In this document: in pieces, positions 42,948 to 50,902 of the stretch
Numbering within the stretch: the stretch's first letter is position 1
Layout of the letters: each line of letters begins with the position of its first letter
NCBI RefSeq assembly: GCF_020687785.1
Contig: NZ_JAJEWI010000005.1
Coordinates: 620,001-684,000, forward strand
Origin: Sphingopyxis yananensis
Lineage (GTDB): Bacteria; Pseudomonadota; Alphaproteobacteria; Sphingomonadales; Sphingomonadaceae
Length of the DNA stretch: 64,000 nucleotides
Direction of reading: 5' to 3'
Position numbers and translations under genes: made by a program
Notes under the pieces: generated by a model
Databases searched by the model: none
Told to the model about the DNA's origin: nothing
The model's input: only the letters and a program-made list of their open reading frames with translations

Positions 42948-43517
42948 TCACCATGACAGTGTCACCATGATGTCGTCGGTATAGAGGCCAGGCGGCAGAT
43001 GATTGGGCACGTCGACCTGTGCATAATAGACCAGCCGAACATTGGCCGCGTCGGCGATGGATAATGTTCGCGTCTGTTCGTCCATCAGGGCAAGAGGAAG
43101 CGCGCAGGCAGCGTCATGACACAAGCGATAGTCCATCATATTACCAGAGGTGCCGCGCCGAAGGCGGCGGCTGGATGCGCTGGCATTACGCCCTTCGTTC
43201 AAGCGTATGATCAGCTTGGTGTTGGGGGTGCAGCGCATTGACAAGCTTTGGGTTTCTTGGGTCGATGTTGTGCGTGTGCCCCCCACCGAGGCAGGGGTGC
43301 TGCCAAAATCCAACAGAGCGATACGGCCCACTGCCCCGCTTTGGCCCGTCCCATTCACCCAGCACCCCAGCGCGACGGAGGCGTTGACGTCAAAATCAGC
43401 AATGGGGATGGATTGGGCCGATGTTTGGACGGACGTTAGGCCGCAGAGACAGACAAAGCCCAGCAAAGACAGGATGATTCCTGTGGATGAGGACGGTGCG
43501 GTTCTGTCTGCGGCCAT
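42948..43517 (-). CDS. Spore coat U domain pilin subunit (second)
   Basis: 189 residues; the N-terminal hydrophobic segment (SSSTGIILSLLGFVCLCGL) is a signal peptide. One SCPU domain follows (about 37-185) with the LGCWVNGTG start and RLNEGRNASASSRRL, the loop-and-strand shared with the tip protein. It is likely a minor or adaptor pilin between the major pilin and the tip. AGGATC precedes the ATG. It lies 31 bases after the major pilin and 56 bases before the chaperone. Confidence 0.85.
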   Translation of the reverse strand: MAADRTAPSSSTGIILSLLGFVCLCGLTSVQTSAQSIPIADFDVNASVALGCWVNGTGQSGAVGRIALLDFGSTPASVGGTRTTSTQETQSLSMRCTPNTKLIIRLNEGRNASASSRRLRRGTSGNMMDYRLCHDAACALPLALMDEQTRTLSIADAANVRLVYYAQVDVPNHLPPGLYTDDIMVTLSW

Positions 43518-43548
43518 TTGATCCTGTCTTGTGGTGCAAGTGGCCCGG

Positions 43549-44073
43549 TCAGAGCGTGAGGGTAACGGTTACGAGATCGGTGTAGGTGCCAACGCTAAGG
43601 CCGCTTGCACCCAAGGCGCGCCCGTAAATGGTCAACGTTGTGGCGGTATTATTGCCGGACAAAGCTAGTTCGCCGTCCAGCGGAATATCGACGGTGCGGC
43701 TGCTGTCTGAATAAAGTTTATAGCTGACATAATGGCTTGTCGCGCCCAGCCGCATACGGCGATCGGTTGCGTTGGGGTTGGACCCACCGCTGAGGGTGAT
43801 TTTGGGCGCAGAGCCTTCGGAACAAGTGTAGCTGAGCGAGGTTGAGCCATCGATTTGCGTGAAAGCGGTGGTGGTGGTGCCGAAATCCAACGCGCTATAG
43901 GTTGCCGTTGGGTGCGGCGCCGTGCCGGTGAAAACCGCCGTATTGATGGTGCAGGTTGATGTTAGCACCAATTTTGCTTCGATGGTGCCAGTGATCTGGG
44001 CTGCGGCGGGAACGGCGGTGCTTGCCGCGATGAGCGTTGCTGCTGCCATAAATTTGCGCAATGTCTGATCCAT
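43549..44073 (-). CDS. Spore coat U domain major pilin, first gene of pilus operon
   Basis: 174 residues. Signal peptide MDQTLRKFMAAATLIAASTA-VPAAAQ, then one SCPU domain: LVLTSTCTI, SLSYTCSEG, NATDRRMRL and a terminal GTYTDLVTVTL strand. As the promoter-proximal gene encoding a short single-domain subunit, it should be the major shaft pilin (CsuA/B-type). GGAGG lies five bases before the ATG at 44073. The 285-base region upstream contains the operon promoter; I see no clear operator there. Confidence 0.88.
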   Translation of the reverse strand: MDQTLRKFMAAATLIAASTAVPAAAQITGTIEAKLVLTSTCTINTAVFTGTAPHPTATYSALDFGTTTTAFTQIDGSTSLSYTCSEGSAPKITLSGGSNPNATDRRMRLGATSHYVSYKLYSDSSRTVDIPLDGELALSGNNTATTLTIYGRALGASGLSVGTYTDLVTVTLTL

Positions 44074-44358
44074 CCTATCCTCCATAAGCCTGCCTTTGTT
44101 GGTGGTGGGGGTATGAAACACCCTTTGGCTTGGTGAAGAATGTGATCGGTAATCCGTTAAGCTTGGGTATGAAGCAAAGCGAAGATAGGTCCATTTTGAT
44201 TGGTAAATGGACGCGGGCGACAGGACGGCATGACGCCAAGGAATTGGCGCGCTGGTTACCCAGTGGAGCATGACGCCGACGTGGCGCGATAGGACAATGC
44301 GGAGCGAATCTTAACCGTTTGATTTCGCGATGCAGTTGGAAAATGAATTGGGGTATTG

Positions 44359-45147
44359 GTGGTGACGACAGATGCACAGGAAATTGCGCGAGCCTTTGTA
44401 ACGGCGCGTCGGGACGGTGCCAGTTTGGCCGTTTATCCCGGTAAGATGCCGACCACGATGGAAGCGGCCTATGATATTCAGGATGCGGCGATGATGCTGG
44501 ATGGGCGGCCGGCTGCGGGCTGGAAGTTGGGCCGGATTGCACCGGACTGGCAAGCATCCATGGGGGCGGACCGTTTTGTGGGGCCCGTCTTTGCGGAAAA
44601 TATCATGATTTTGGGTGATGAGGCGGCGGTCATGTCGGTTTTCCCGCAAGGATTTGGCGCGGTGGAGGCAGAGTTCATGCTGCGTCTGGGCGAGGTGGGG
44701 GACCTGAATGATAGGGATTATGGCAAGGACAGCGTGCAGGCGGTGATTGATGATGTGCGTGTGGGTGTCGAAATTGCGGGGTCGCCCTTTCCCGACATTG
44801 GACGGCATGGGCCGGCGGTGACAGCGTCGGATTTTGGCAATCACAAAGCCTTGTTACTGGGACCGCGCGTGCCAGACTGGCGAAATACAGATTTGTTGGA
44901 CATGGCGGTCGAAAGCTGGATTGACGGCGAGCGGGTGGGGGCGTCCACAGCAGGGCAGATGTTGGATGGTCCATTTGGCGCAGCGGCATTTTTGCTGCGC
45001 TGGCTGCGTGAACATGGGCGGACCGTGCGTGCAGGGACATGGATTTCCAGCGGCGCGATCACCGGTGTGCACCCCATCAAAGCGGGACAAAGGGCAGAGG
45101 TGTGTTTTGGTGACCGCTGGCGGATGAAGTTGCGCATCGCGGATTGA
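44359..45147 (+). CDS. 2-keto-4-pentenoate hydratase-like (FAH superfamily)
   Basis: 262 residues. The FAH-fold core is readable: PTTMEAAYDIQDAAM at the start, GWKLGRIAPDWQ, the acidic metal site EAEFMLRLG (residues about 103-105) and VEIAGSPFPDIG. It ends with the SSGAITGVHPIKAGQ loop. MhpD/HpaH/VanH-type enzymes hydrate 2-oxopent-4-enoate in meta-cleavage pathways. There are no ring-cleavage genes nearby, so the role here could be another FAH-type hydrolase or decarboxylase. A GTG start is inferred (44359 or 44362); GGGG is just upstream. Confidence 0.85.
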   Translation: MVTTDAQEIARAFVTARRDGASLAVYPGKMPTTMEAAYDIQDAAMMLDGRPAAGWKLGRIAPDWQASMGADRFVGPVFAENIMILGDEAAVMSVFPQGFGAVEAEFMLRLGEVGDLNDRDYGKDSVQAVIDDVRVGVEIAGSPFPDIGRHGPAVTASDFGNHKALLLGPRVPDWRNTDLLDMAVESWIDGERVGASTAGQMLDGPFGAAAFLLRWLREHGRTVRAGTWISSGAITGVHPIKAGQRAEVCFGDRWRMKLRIAD

Positions 45148-45178
45148 TGGTCCGCGATGCGCCGTGGGGAAAGGGTAA

Positions 45179-46168
45179 TTAGTGGCTGAGTGCTGGTGAT
45201 GCGGTGGCTGGTTGACGGTGGGCAGAGATGCAGGTGATGACGCTGGCCACCACAAAAGCAAAAGCGAGCGCTTCGTTGACGCTTGGGCCGCGGCTTTCCC
45301 ATGCAAAAGCATAAAGCAGGGCAAAGAGTGTTTCAAACAACACCATTTGGCCGACCAAGGTAAAGGGCAGCAGGCGGGTGCTTTGGTTCCACAGCGCATT
45401 GCCCGCCACCGACGCCAAGAGAGCGACCATCGCGCTGGCGAGAAGGAAGTTGAGCCATTCCGTTTGACTGTGGCTGAGGTCGACAAAAGCAAAGACAAAG
45501 GGAAGCAGAAGCAAGCTGAGCGCGCCTGTGACGAGGCCCAACAGCAAATTCCAGTCATAAGCAGAGATGGCGTGCATATGCGCCAGCCATTTGCGATTAT
45601 GAACGGCATAGATCGTCCAAGATATCAGGCCGCCAACCGCGCACATCATGCCGATGAGGGGGGTGAGGTTTTTGGCACTGAGTAGGGCGTCGAACGCGTC
45701 CCAGCCAATGGCGATGGCGCTGGCGATGCAGAGCAAGATGGACGGCATCAGACGCGCCAGCGGGACCGCGCCGCTTTCACGGCTGCCGACAATGGATACA
45801 GCAACTGGAACCAAGCCGACAATCAGCGATGTCATGGCAATACCGCCCATTTGGACGGCGTTGACGATGAACAGATAATAGAAAATATTACCCGCCAGCG
45901 CGAGGCTGATGAGGCCGATCCATTCTTTTTTGCCCAGCAAGGAAAAGAGCGTAGCGGCACGCGGAGCGATGAGGATGGCGGCAATGAGGCCATAGAAAAT
46001 ATAACGCCCTATGGTCAGTTCCAACGGGCCGAAGCTGCTAGCCATTTCGGGTGTGAGAAATACCAGACCCCAGAGCGCGCCAGCCCCAGCGCCGCACAAA
46101 ATGCCCCACATGATGTTTTTTTGGACGGCCACGCAAAAAATCCTCAAAAATTTGATAGCGCGGGACAT
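45179..46168 (-). CDS. EamA/DMT family transporter
   Basis: 329 residues, ten predicted helices in two EamA repeats. GAGAGALWGLVFLTPE opens the first, and the C-terminal half has NALWNQSTRLLPFTLVGQMVLFET. An alternative ATG at 46111 would remove 19 mostly basic and hydrophobic residues; neither start has a clear ribosome site. The divergent Lrp/AsnC gene 64 bases away suggests an amino-acid exporter under local Lrp control, as in LysE/LysG-like pairs, but the substrate is not known. Confidence 0.87.
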   Translation of the reverse strand: MSRAIKFLRIFCVAVQKNIMWGILCGAGAGALWGLVFLTPEMASSFGPLELTIGRYIFYGLIAAILIAPRAATLFSLLGKKEWIGLISLALAGNIFYYLFIVNAVQMGGIAMTSLIVGLVPVAVSIVGSRESGAVPLARLMPSILLCIASAIAIGWDAFDALLSAKNLTPLIGMMCAVGGLISWTIYAVHNRKWLAHMHAISAYDWNLLLGLVTGALSLLLLPFVFAFVDLSHSQTEWLNFLLASAMVALLASVAGNALWNQSTRLLPFTLVGQMVLFETLFALLYAFAWESRGPSVNEALAFAFVVASVITCISAHRQPATASPALSH

Positions 46169-46231
46169 ATCATTACAATAGTGAAGCGTGCGCTCTTGAT
46201 TATCGCAAAAAATGCAACAAAAACTCGGGAT

Positions 46232-46726
46232 ATGGTAAAGAAATCGATTTTTCGCTCATTTCCGGCCCTCGATCGTTTTGACCGTGCGATTTTGCGGATT
46301 CTTCAGCGCGACAATAAGAAACCGCAGCGCAATATTGGCGAGCAGGTGAATCTGTCGGCGGCGTCGGTGCAGCGGCGAATTGCCATGCTGGAAGATGAAG
46401 GGGTGATCGCCCGCAATGTGGCGGTGGTAAACCCTGATGCAGTCGGGCTGACGATTACGTCGATTGTGCAAGTGCGCTTGATGAATGAGCAAATTGCGAC
46501 GGTCGATGCGGCCAAGGCCCTGTTCAACGCGACGCCAGAGGTTCAGCAATGCTATTATGTCACGGGCGGGCTGAGCTTTGTGTTGGTGATCGTTGCGAGC
46601 GATATGCGCGCTTATGAAAGCCTGACGCGGCGTTTATTTGGCGAGAATGTTGATATTGAAAGCTATCATAGCTTTATCGCGCTGGACCGCGTGAAGGCGG
46701 GGATGGATGTGGTGATTGCTGAGTGA
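46232..46726 (+). CDS. Lrp/AsnC family transcriptional regulator
   Basis: 164 residues. The AsnC-type helix-turn-helix spans about 12-60 (LDRFDRAILRILQRDNKKPQ, then LSAASVQRRIAMLEDEGVI). The RAM effector domain spans about 75-160 with VQQCYYVTGGLSFVLVIVASDM. Lrp-type proteins sense amino acids. Its head-to-head position with an EamA exporter across 64 bases strongly suggests control of export. The start at 46232 precedes the conserved region by a normal length; upstream codons overlap the exporter. Confidence 0.92.
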   Translation: MVKKSIFRSFPALDRFDRAILRILQRDNKKPQRNIGEQVNLSAASVQRRIAMLEDEGVIARNVAVVNPDAVGLTITSIVQVRLMNEQIATVDAAKALFNATPEVQQCYYVTGGLSFVLVIVASDMRAYESLTRRLFGENVDIESYHSFIALDRVKAGMDVVIAE

Positions 46727-46779
46727 TGTGTCGGTGATGCCGTAATATAGCCTGTCTGATGCTGTTGGGATGGAGACTA

Positions 46780-47121
46780 ATGATGATTGGATTTTTTGCG
46801 GCGCTATCTGCTGCGCTGGCGGTGGCGGCGGGCGCATTTGGCGCGCATGGGGCGGCGGGACCGCAGCAGGCCGAGTGGCTGCAAACAGGCGGCGTCTATC
46901 AGATGATTCATGCGGTGGCCGCCTTGGTGGTGATGGCGCGGGCACGCGGCGCGGCGGTGACCTTGTTGGTGGGCGCGGCGATTTTTTCTGTGACGCTGTA
47001 TCTCATGGCCATTGGTGCGCCGCGTTGGTTGGGGGCGATTACCCCGATTGGCGGCACTTTGTTGATCCTTGGCTGGTTGTGGGCGGCATGGGTTTATTTT
47101 CGAACAGGACAAGCTGATTAA
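46780..47121 (+). CDS. DUF423 membrane protein
   Basis: 113 residues with four predicted membrane helices. AAGAFGAHGAAGPQQAEWLQTGGVYQMIHAVAALV is the DUF423 signature (described here over residues about 16-50). The family is widespread in bacteria and has no established function. GGAG precedes the paired ATGs at 46780. It follows the Lrp gene after 53 bases in the same direction. Confidence 0.88.
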   Translation: MMIGFFAALSAALAVAAGAFGAHGAAGPQQAEWLQTGGVYQMIHAVAALVVMARARGAAVTLLVGAAIFSVTLYLMAIGAPRWLGAITPIGGTLLILGWLWAAWVYFRTGQAD

Positions 47122-47227
47122 ATATATAATGCTAGATATAGGCATCGTTTTATAGCGATGTGTATCGGTTGGGCGTTCAGAATTTATGGCGCAATATAGG
47201 CCAGAAATTAACGCCGCCCTAAGGAGT

Positions 47228-47236
47228 ATGAAGTAA
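47228..47236 (+). other. Two-codon in-frame mini-ORF before the GGDEF gene
   Basis: ATG-AAG-TAA lies one base after AAGGAG (47221-47226) and in frame with the cyclase ATG at 47243. It may affect initiation, or simply leaves the cyclase start without an ideally spaced site. Confidence 0.3.
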
Positions 47237-47242
47237 AAACGG

Positions 47243-49072
47243 ATGATGTTTGGAGGGGGTTTCCATCTTGTTCGTATGGCGTTGCTGGTTGTCGGCATAT
47301 GCTTTGGGCTGGGGCATATAATACCCAGTATCGGATCCGTGCGTGCGCAGGAACCGGTGGCACCGGATGTGGTTTATAGTCATTGCTGGGCAAGCGGCGG
47401 GTTGAAGGAGAGCCTATCTGCCGTAGCGCGGGCCGCCGAGCGGTGGGATTGTAGCGGTAAGCCCTATGTTTTGGATGGCGAGCGGATTTTCCTGCGCTTT
47501 GATGTCGCGGGGGCGCAAATCCCACGCTATTTTGTGACCCGCCGCGCGGCGCTGGATGGCATAGATTTTCTGGTCATTGATCAAGATGGAGCAGAGCGCA
47601 GCACTAGTATTCCGCCGTCGCAGTGGCTGAATAGCAGTGCCGATAGTCAATTGCGCATCCCTGTGACGGATGTACGCGATCAGAGCCGATATTTCATTGC
47701 GGCATTTGATCGGGTCAGCCACCGGATGGTTTTGGATGGGGCGCATTTGACGGCGTGGGACGATAGCGGCCAGACGCCGATGTTGCTGTTTTTGGCTGCG
47801 CTGTGCGGCATGCTGGCGATGCCGCTGGTTTTTAATGCGGCCTTTTACCGTGTTTTGCGTGAAAATTTTGTTGTCTGGCACAGCGCGTTGGTCATCAGTT
47901 TGATGCTGACGGTGCTGGTGTCGTCTGGTCTGTCCATGTGGTGGCTGGAGATTCCGGTGATGACGCTGAGTTGGATGCAGACGCTGTTATTTGGGGGCAG
48001 CGTTGCGGCGGGGTGCATGTTCACCCATGGCTTTATAGAGCCGGGGCGTTTACACCCAAAATTGCGCCGCGCGTTGATCTGGTGCGCGGTGTCGGCGATG
48101 AGTTTGAGCCTGTTTCATGCGCTATTTCCCTATGTCGCGCGGCCCGTACAATCGACCATTTATACGGCGGCGTTCATGCCGATACTGATGATCTTTATTG
48201 CGGTGTTGATCGACGCATGGAGCCGTGGAAGCCGCGCGGTGATGTTCCAAATCGTGGGGTGGGCACCGATGCTGGTGGTCGGTATCATTCGGTTGGTGAC
48301 AGGATTGGTGCCCGCGCTGGAGAGTAATGATGCGATGTTATTATTCTATATTGGCTGTGTGTTTGAGGTGATGTGCACCGCCATGGGCGTGGCGGATCGT
48401 TTCATGTCCTTGAAAGATCAGCGAGATCGTGCCCGCACCGAAGCCGAGATTTTAGAGGGGCTGGCCGAGCGGGATGCATTGACGGGATTGTTTAACCGCC
48501 GTGGGTTTGAGAAACGCGCGGAAACGCTGTTCGCCCATGGGTTTACGACGTTAGCGGTGCTGGATTTGGATCATTTTAAGGCGATTAACGACAGCTATGG
48601 TCATGCCATGGGGGACCGTGCGTTGCAGGCCACGGCGGAGGCGCTTCGCCCCAACGCGCGCGTCGACGTGTTTCGCATGGGGGGCGAGGAATTTGTGATG
48701 TTGCTGCGCGGCAAAGATGCCCATGCCCAAGCAGAGCGTCGGCGGAAAAATATTGAGGAAATGATTAGAGAGAGCATTCCGCAAATTAAGAAGCGGGTGA
48801 CGGCCAGCATGGGGATGGTCGATATGGTCGCGGATGCACAAGATGGCGTGGACATTGGCTGGTTTTTCGAACGGGCGGATGAATTATTATACCACGCCAA
48901 GCGGCAAGGGCGCGACCGTTCGATAGCGAATTGGGCGGCCTTTGAGATGCCGGATGGTAACGGCATGATGGCGGACGGCCCGTCCCATGATGCGGCGATG
49001 TTTCGCATGAAGAAGACGAGCGTTGCCGATACCGCAGCGCCGAGCGCCAGATTGACGACGACCGAGGTTTAG
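47243..49072 (+). CDS. 7TM diguanylate cyclase (7TMR-DISM-GGDEF)
   Basis: 609 residues. A signal peptide is followed by a periplasmic domain (about 35-175), seven membrane helices (about 180-385) as in 7TMR-DISM receptors, a short coiled stretch, and a GGDEF domain (about 405-560). The active site is MGGEEFVML and the metal region VLDLDHFKAINDSYGH is intact, so it should make c-di-GMP. An RxxD inhibitory site at the usual five-residue position is not evident, so feedback may be weak. The ribosome site before the ATG is odd: AAGGAG is followed at once by an in-frame Met-Lys-stop. Confidence 0.93.
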   Translation: MMFGGGFHLVRMALLVVGICFGLGHIIPSIGSVRAQEPVAPDVVYSHCWASGGLKESLSAVARAAERWDCSGKPYVLDGERIFLRFDVAGAQIPRYFVTRRAALDGIDFLVIDQDGAERSTSIPPSQWLNSSADSQLRIPVTDVRDQSRYFIAAFDRVSHRMVLDGAHLTAWDDSGQTPMLLFLAALCGMLAMPLVFNAAFYRVLRENFVVWHSALVISLMLTVLVSSGLSMWWLEIPVMTLSWMQTLLFGGSVAAGCMFTHGFIEPGRLHPKLRRALIWCAVSAMSLSLFHALFPYVARPVQSTIYTAAFMPILMIFIAVLIDAWSRGSRAVMFQIVGWAPMLVVGIIRLVTGLVPALESNDAMLLFYIGCVFEVMCTAMGVADRFMSLKDQRDRARTEAEILEGLAERDALTGLFNRRGFEKRAETLFAHGFTTLAVLDLDHFKAINDSYGHAMGDRALQATAEALRPNARVDVFRMGGEEFVMLLRGKDAHAQAERRRKNIEEMIRESIPQIKKRVTASMGMVDMVADAQDGVDIGWFFERADELLYHAKRQGRDRSIANWAAFEMPDGNGMMADGPSHDAAMFRMKKTSVADTAAPSARLTTTEV

Positions 49073-49089
49073 TCGGCGTTTTATTCCGT

Positions 49090-49866
49090 CTATTGCGTCG
49101 GCTCTGATAGGGTTCTGCCGTTAATAGATAGGGTTTTGGCGTGATGGTCGATATCGGCATCGATGCCAAATGCAGCAGCAAGGTTTGCAGACGTTAACAC
49201 TTGTTCGCTGCTGCCGTGGGACAAGATTTTTCCGTCCACCAGCAAAATCAGATGATCGCAATAGCGTAGCGCCATCCCAAGGTCGTGCAGGACGCAGGCG
49301 ATGGTCATGCCTTGTTCACTTTGGGATTTTAGCAGCGCGATGACATCGAGTTGATAGCCAGGGTCGAGGCTGGCCAAGGGTTCGTCGGCAATCAGCATGG
49401 GGGATTGGCAGGCCAAGGCGCGGGCCAGCAGCACGCGGGCGCGTTCGCCGCCGGATAAGGCGGTCGCGCAGCGGCTCCGAAGCGGCAGCGTGCCGGTTTG
49501 CTCCATTGCCCATATAATGGCTTGTTGATCGCTGGGCTGAATGCGGGACAAGGGGCCAAGGTGCGGTAGGCGGCCCAAGGATATTAAGCGTTCGACCGAC
49601 AGCGGCCAGTGGAGCATCTGGCCTTGGGGAAGATAGGCGATGGTTTTGGCCAGCGCGGGGCGGGTGAAGGTGCCAAGCGGTTGGTTGTTGATGGCAATGT
49701 CGCCGCTGGATGGCAAGAGGCCGAGCAGGGCGCGGGCGAGGGTGGATTTTCCCGCGCCATTCGGACCAATGATGCCCGTAAGCTGGGCGCGGGGGATGTG
49801 ACCGCTGACGCCCGCCAAGATGGGAGTGCGGCTTTGCTGGACCGATAGGTTGGAAAAGCGGATCAT
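49090..49866 (-). CDS. btuD: Vitamin B12 ABC transporter ATP-binding protein
   Basis: 258 residues, FecE/BtuD type. Walker A is IIGPNGAGKST (about 32-42), the signature is LSGGERARVLLARAL, Walker B is MLIADEPLASLD, followed by the H-loop VLHDLG. It powers the BtuC permease. AAGGC precedes the ATG at 49866, 13 bases after the btuC stop; the longer frame overlaps btuC. Gene order btuB-btuC-btuD under a cobalamin riboswitch assigns the substrate. Confidence 0.93.
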   Translation of the reverse strand: MIRFSNLSVQQSRTPILAGVSGHIPRAQLTGIIGPNGAGKSTLARALLGLLPSSGDIAINNQPLGTFTRPALAKTIAYLPQGQMLHWPLSVERLISLGRLPHLGPLSRIQPSDQQAIIWAMEQTGTLPLRSRCATALSGGERARVLLARALACQSPMLIADEPLASLDPGYQLDVIALLKSQSEQGMTIACVLHDLGMALRYCDHLILLVDGKILSHGSSEQVLTSANLAAAFGIDADIDHHAKTLSINGRTLSEPTQ

Positions 49867-49879
49867 GGCCACTGCCTTT

Positions 49880-50902
49880 TCATTGCCACATCCCGCGTTG
49901 ACGAATGAGGTGGGCGAGGAAGATGGGCACACCCAAAAAGGCGGTGACGACGCCTAATTTCAATTCATTGCTGGTGGGTATGATGCGCACGGAAATATCG
50001 GCCAAGGTCAGCAGCACGGCGCCGCCAATGGCCGATGGCACGAGAATGGCTGAGGGGCTTTGGTCGGTGAACGGGCGGATGAGATGGGGGACGATCAGGC
50101 CGACAAAGGCAATGGTGCCCGACACAGCGACCGCGCCGCCCACGCCAATGGCCGTGCCGATAAGCAGGCGCAGGCGGGTGCGGGCGAGGTTGATGCCAAG
50201 GCTGGCCGCGCCATCTTCGCCCAAGGTGAGGGCGTCTAGGGCTTTGCGGTCCCACAAGATCAGCACCATGCCGATCAGTACGCAGGGGGCGGCGATGAAA
50301 ATATGGTCGTAGGAGCGGTTTTCCAAACTGCCCATCAGCCATGTCATAATTTCCATGGCGGCAAAGGGATTGTCGGAAAGGTTAAGCGACAGGCTGATCG
50401 CCGCGCCGGCCAAGGTGCCGACAGCGATGCCGCCCAAGATGAGCGACAGAGCTGAGTTGGATTTGCCATCCAAAAACACCAACAGGATGAGGGATAGCAG
50501 CGCGGTGGTGATGGCCAATAAAGGCAGAATCGCGGGGTGAATTTCGCTGAGGCCGAAATAGAGCGCCGCCACCGCGCCCAAGGCCGCAGCATTGGATGTG
50601 CCCAGCACCGATGGTTCGGCCAAGGGGTTGCGCAAATAGCCCTGAAGCGCTGCGCCCGCCAAGCCCAAGATGCCGCCCACCATCAACCCCAATAGCGTGC
50701 GCGGTAAGCGCAGGTCCCAAAGGATGATGGTGGCAATGGGGTCGCCTTGGCCCATGAGCGCCGCCATGATGCGCGCGGGGGCCAAGCTAACGGGACCAAA
50801 AAGCAAGGAGGCCCCCGCTGCCCCAATGGCCAACAAGCCGAGCAGCAACAATAAGATGGTGCGAGGAGGGCTGGACCGTTGGGGAAGAGAGGGATGGGTC
50901 AT
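49880..50902 (-). CDS. btuC: Vitamin B12 ABC transporter permease (FecCD family)
   Basis: 340 residues with nine to ten helices. The FecCD pattern is plain: LRLPRTLLGLMVGGILGLAGAALQG near 45-70, NPLAEPSVLGTSNAAALGA, and VGLIVPHLIRPFTD near 270. The dimeric permease carries cobalamin across the inner membrane. It shares one base of its start with the btuB stop (TAATG). No btuF binding-protein gene lies in the window. Confidence 0.94.
   Translation of the reverse strand: MTHPSLPQRSSPPRTILLLLLGLLAIGAAGASLLFGPVSLAPARIMAALMGQGDPIATIILWDLRLPRTLLGLMVGGILGLAGAALQGYLRNPLAEPSVLGTSNAAALGAVAALYFGLSEIHPAILPLLAITTALLSLILLVFLDGKSNSALSLILGGIAVGTLAGAAISLSLNLSDNPFAAMEIMTWLMGSLENRSYDHIFIAAPCVLIGMVLILWDRKALDALTLGEDGAASLGINLARTRLRLLIGTAIGVGGAVAVSGTIAFVGLIVPHLIRPFTDQSPSAILVPSAIGGAVLLTLADISVRIIPTSNELKLGVVTAFLGVPIFLAHLIRQRGMWQ

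Noticed and set aside
44074-44358. CtrA-like half sites near 44145 and 44312
   Set aside because: TTAA occurs but the second half of the motif does not match at the N7 spacing; not called.
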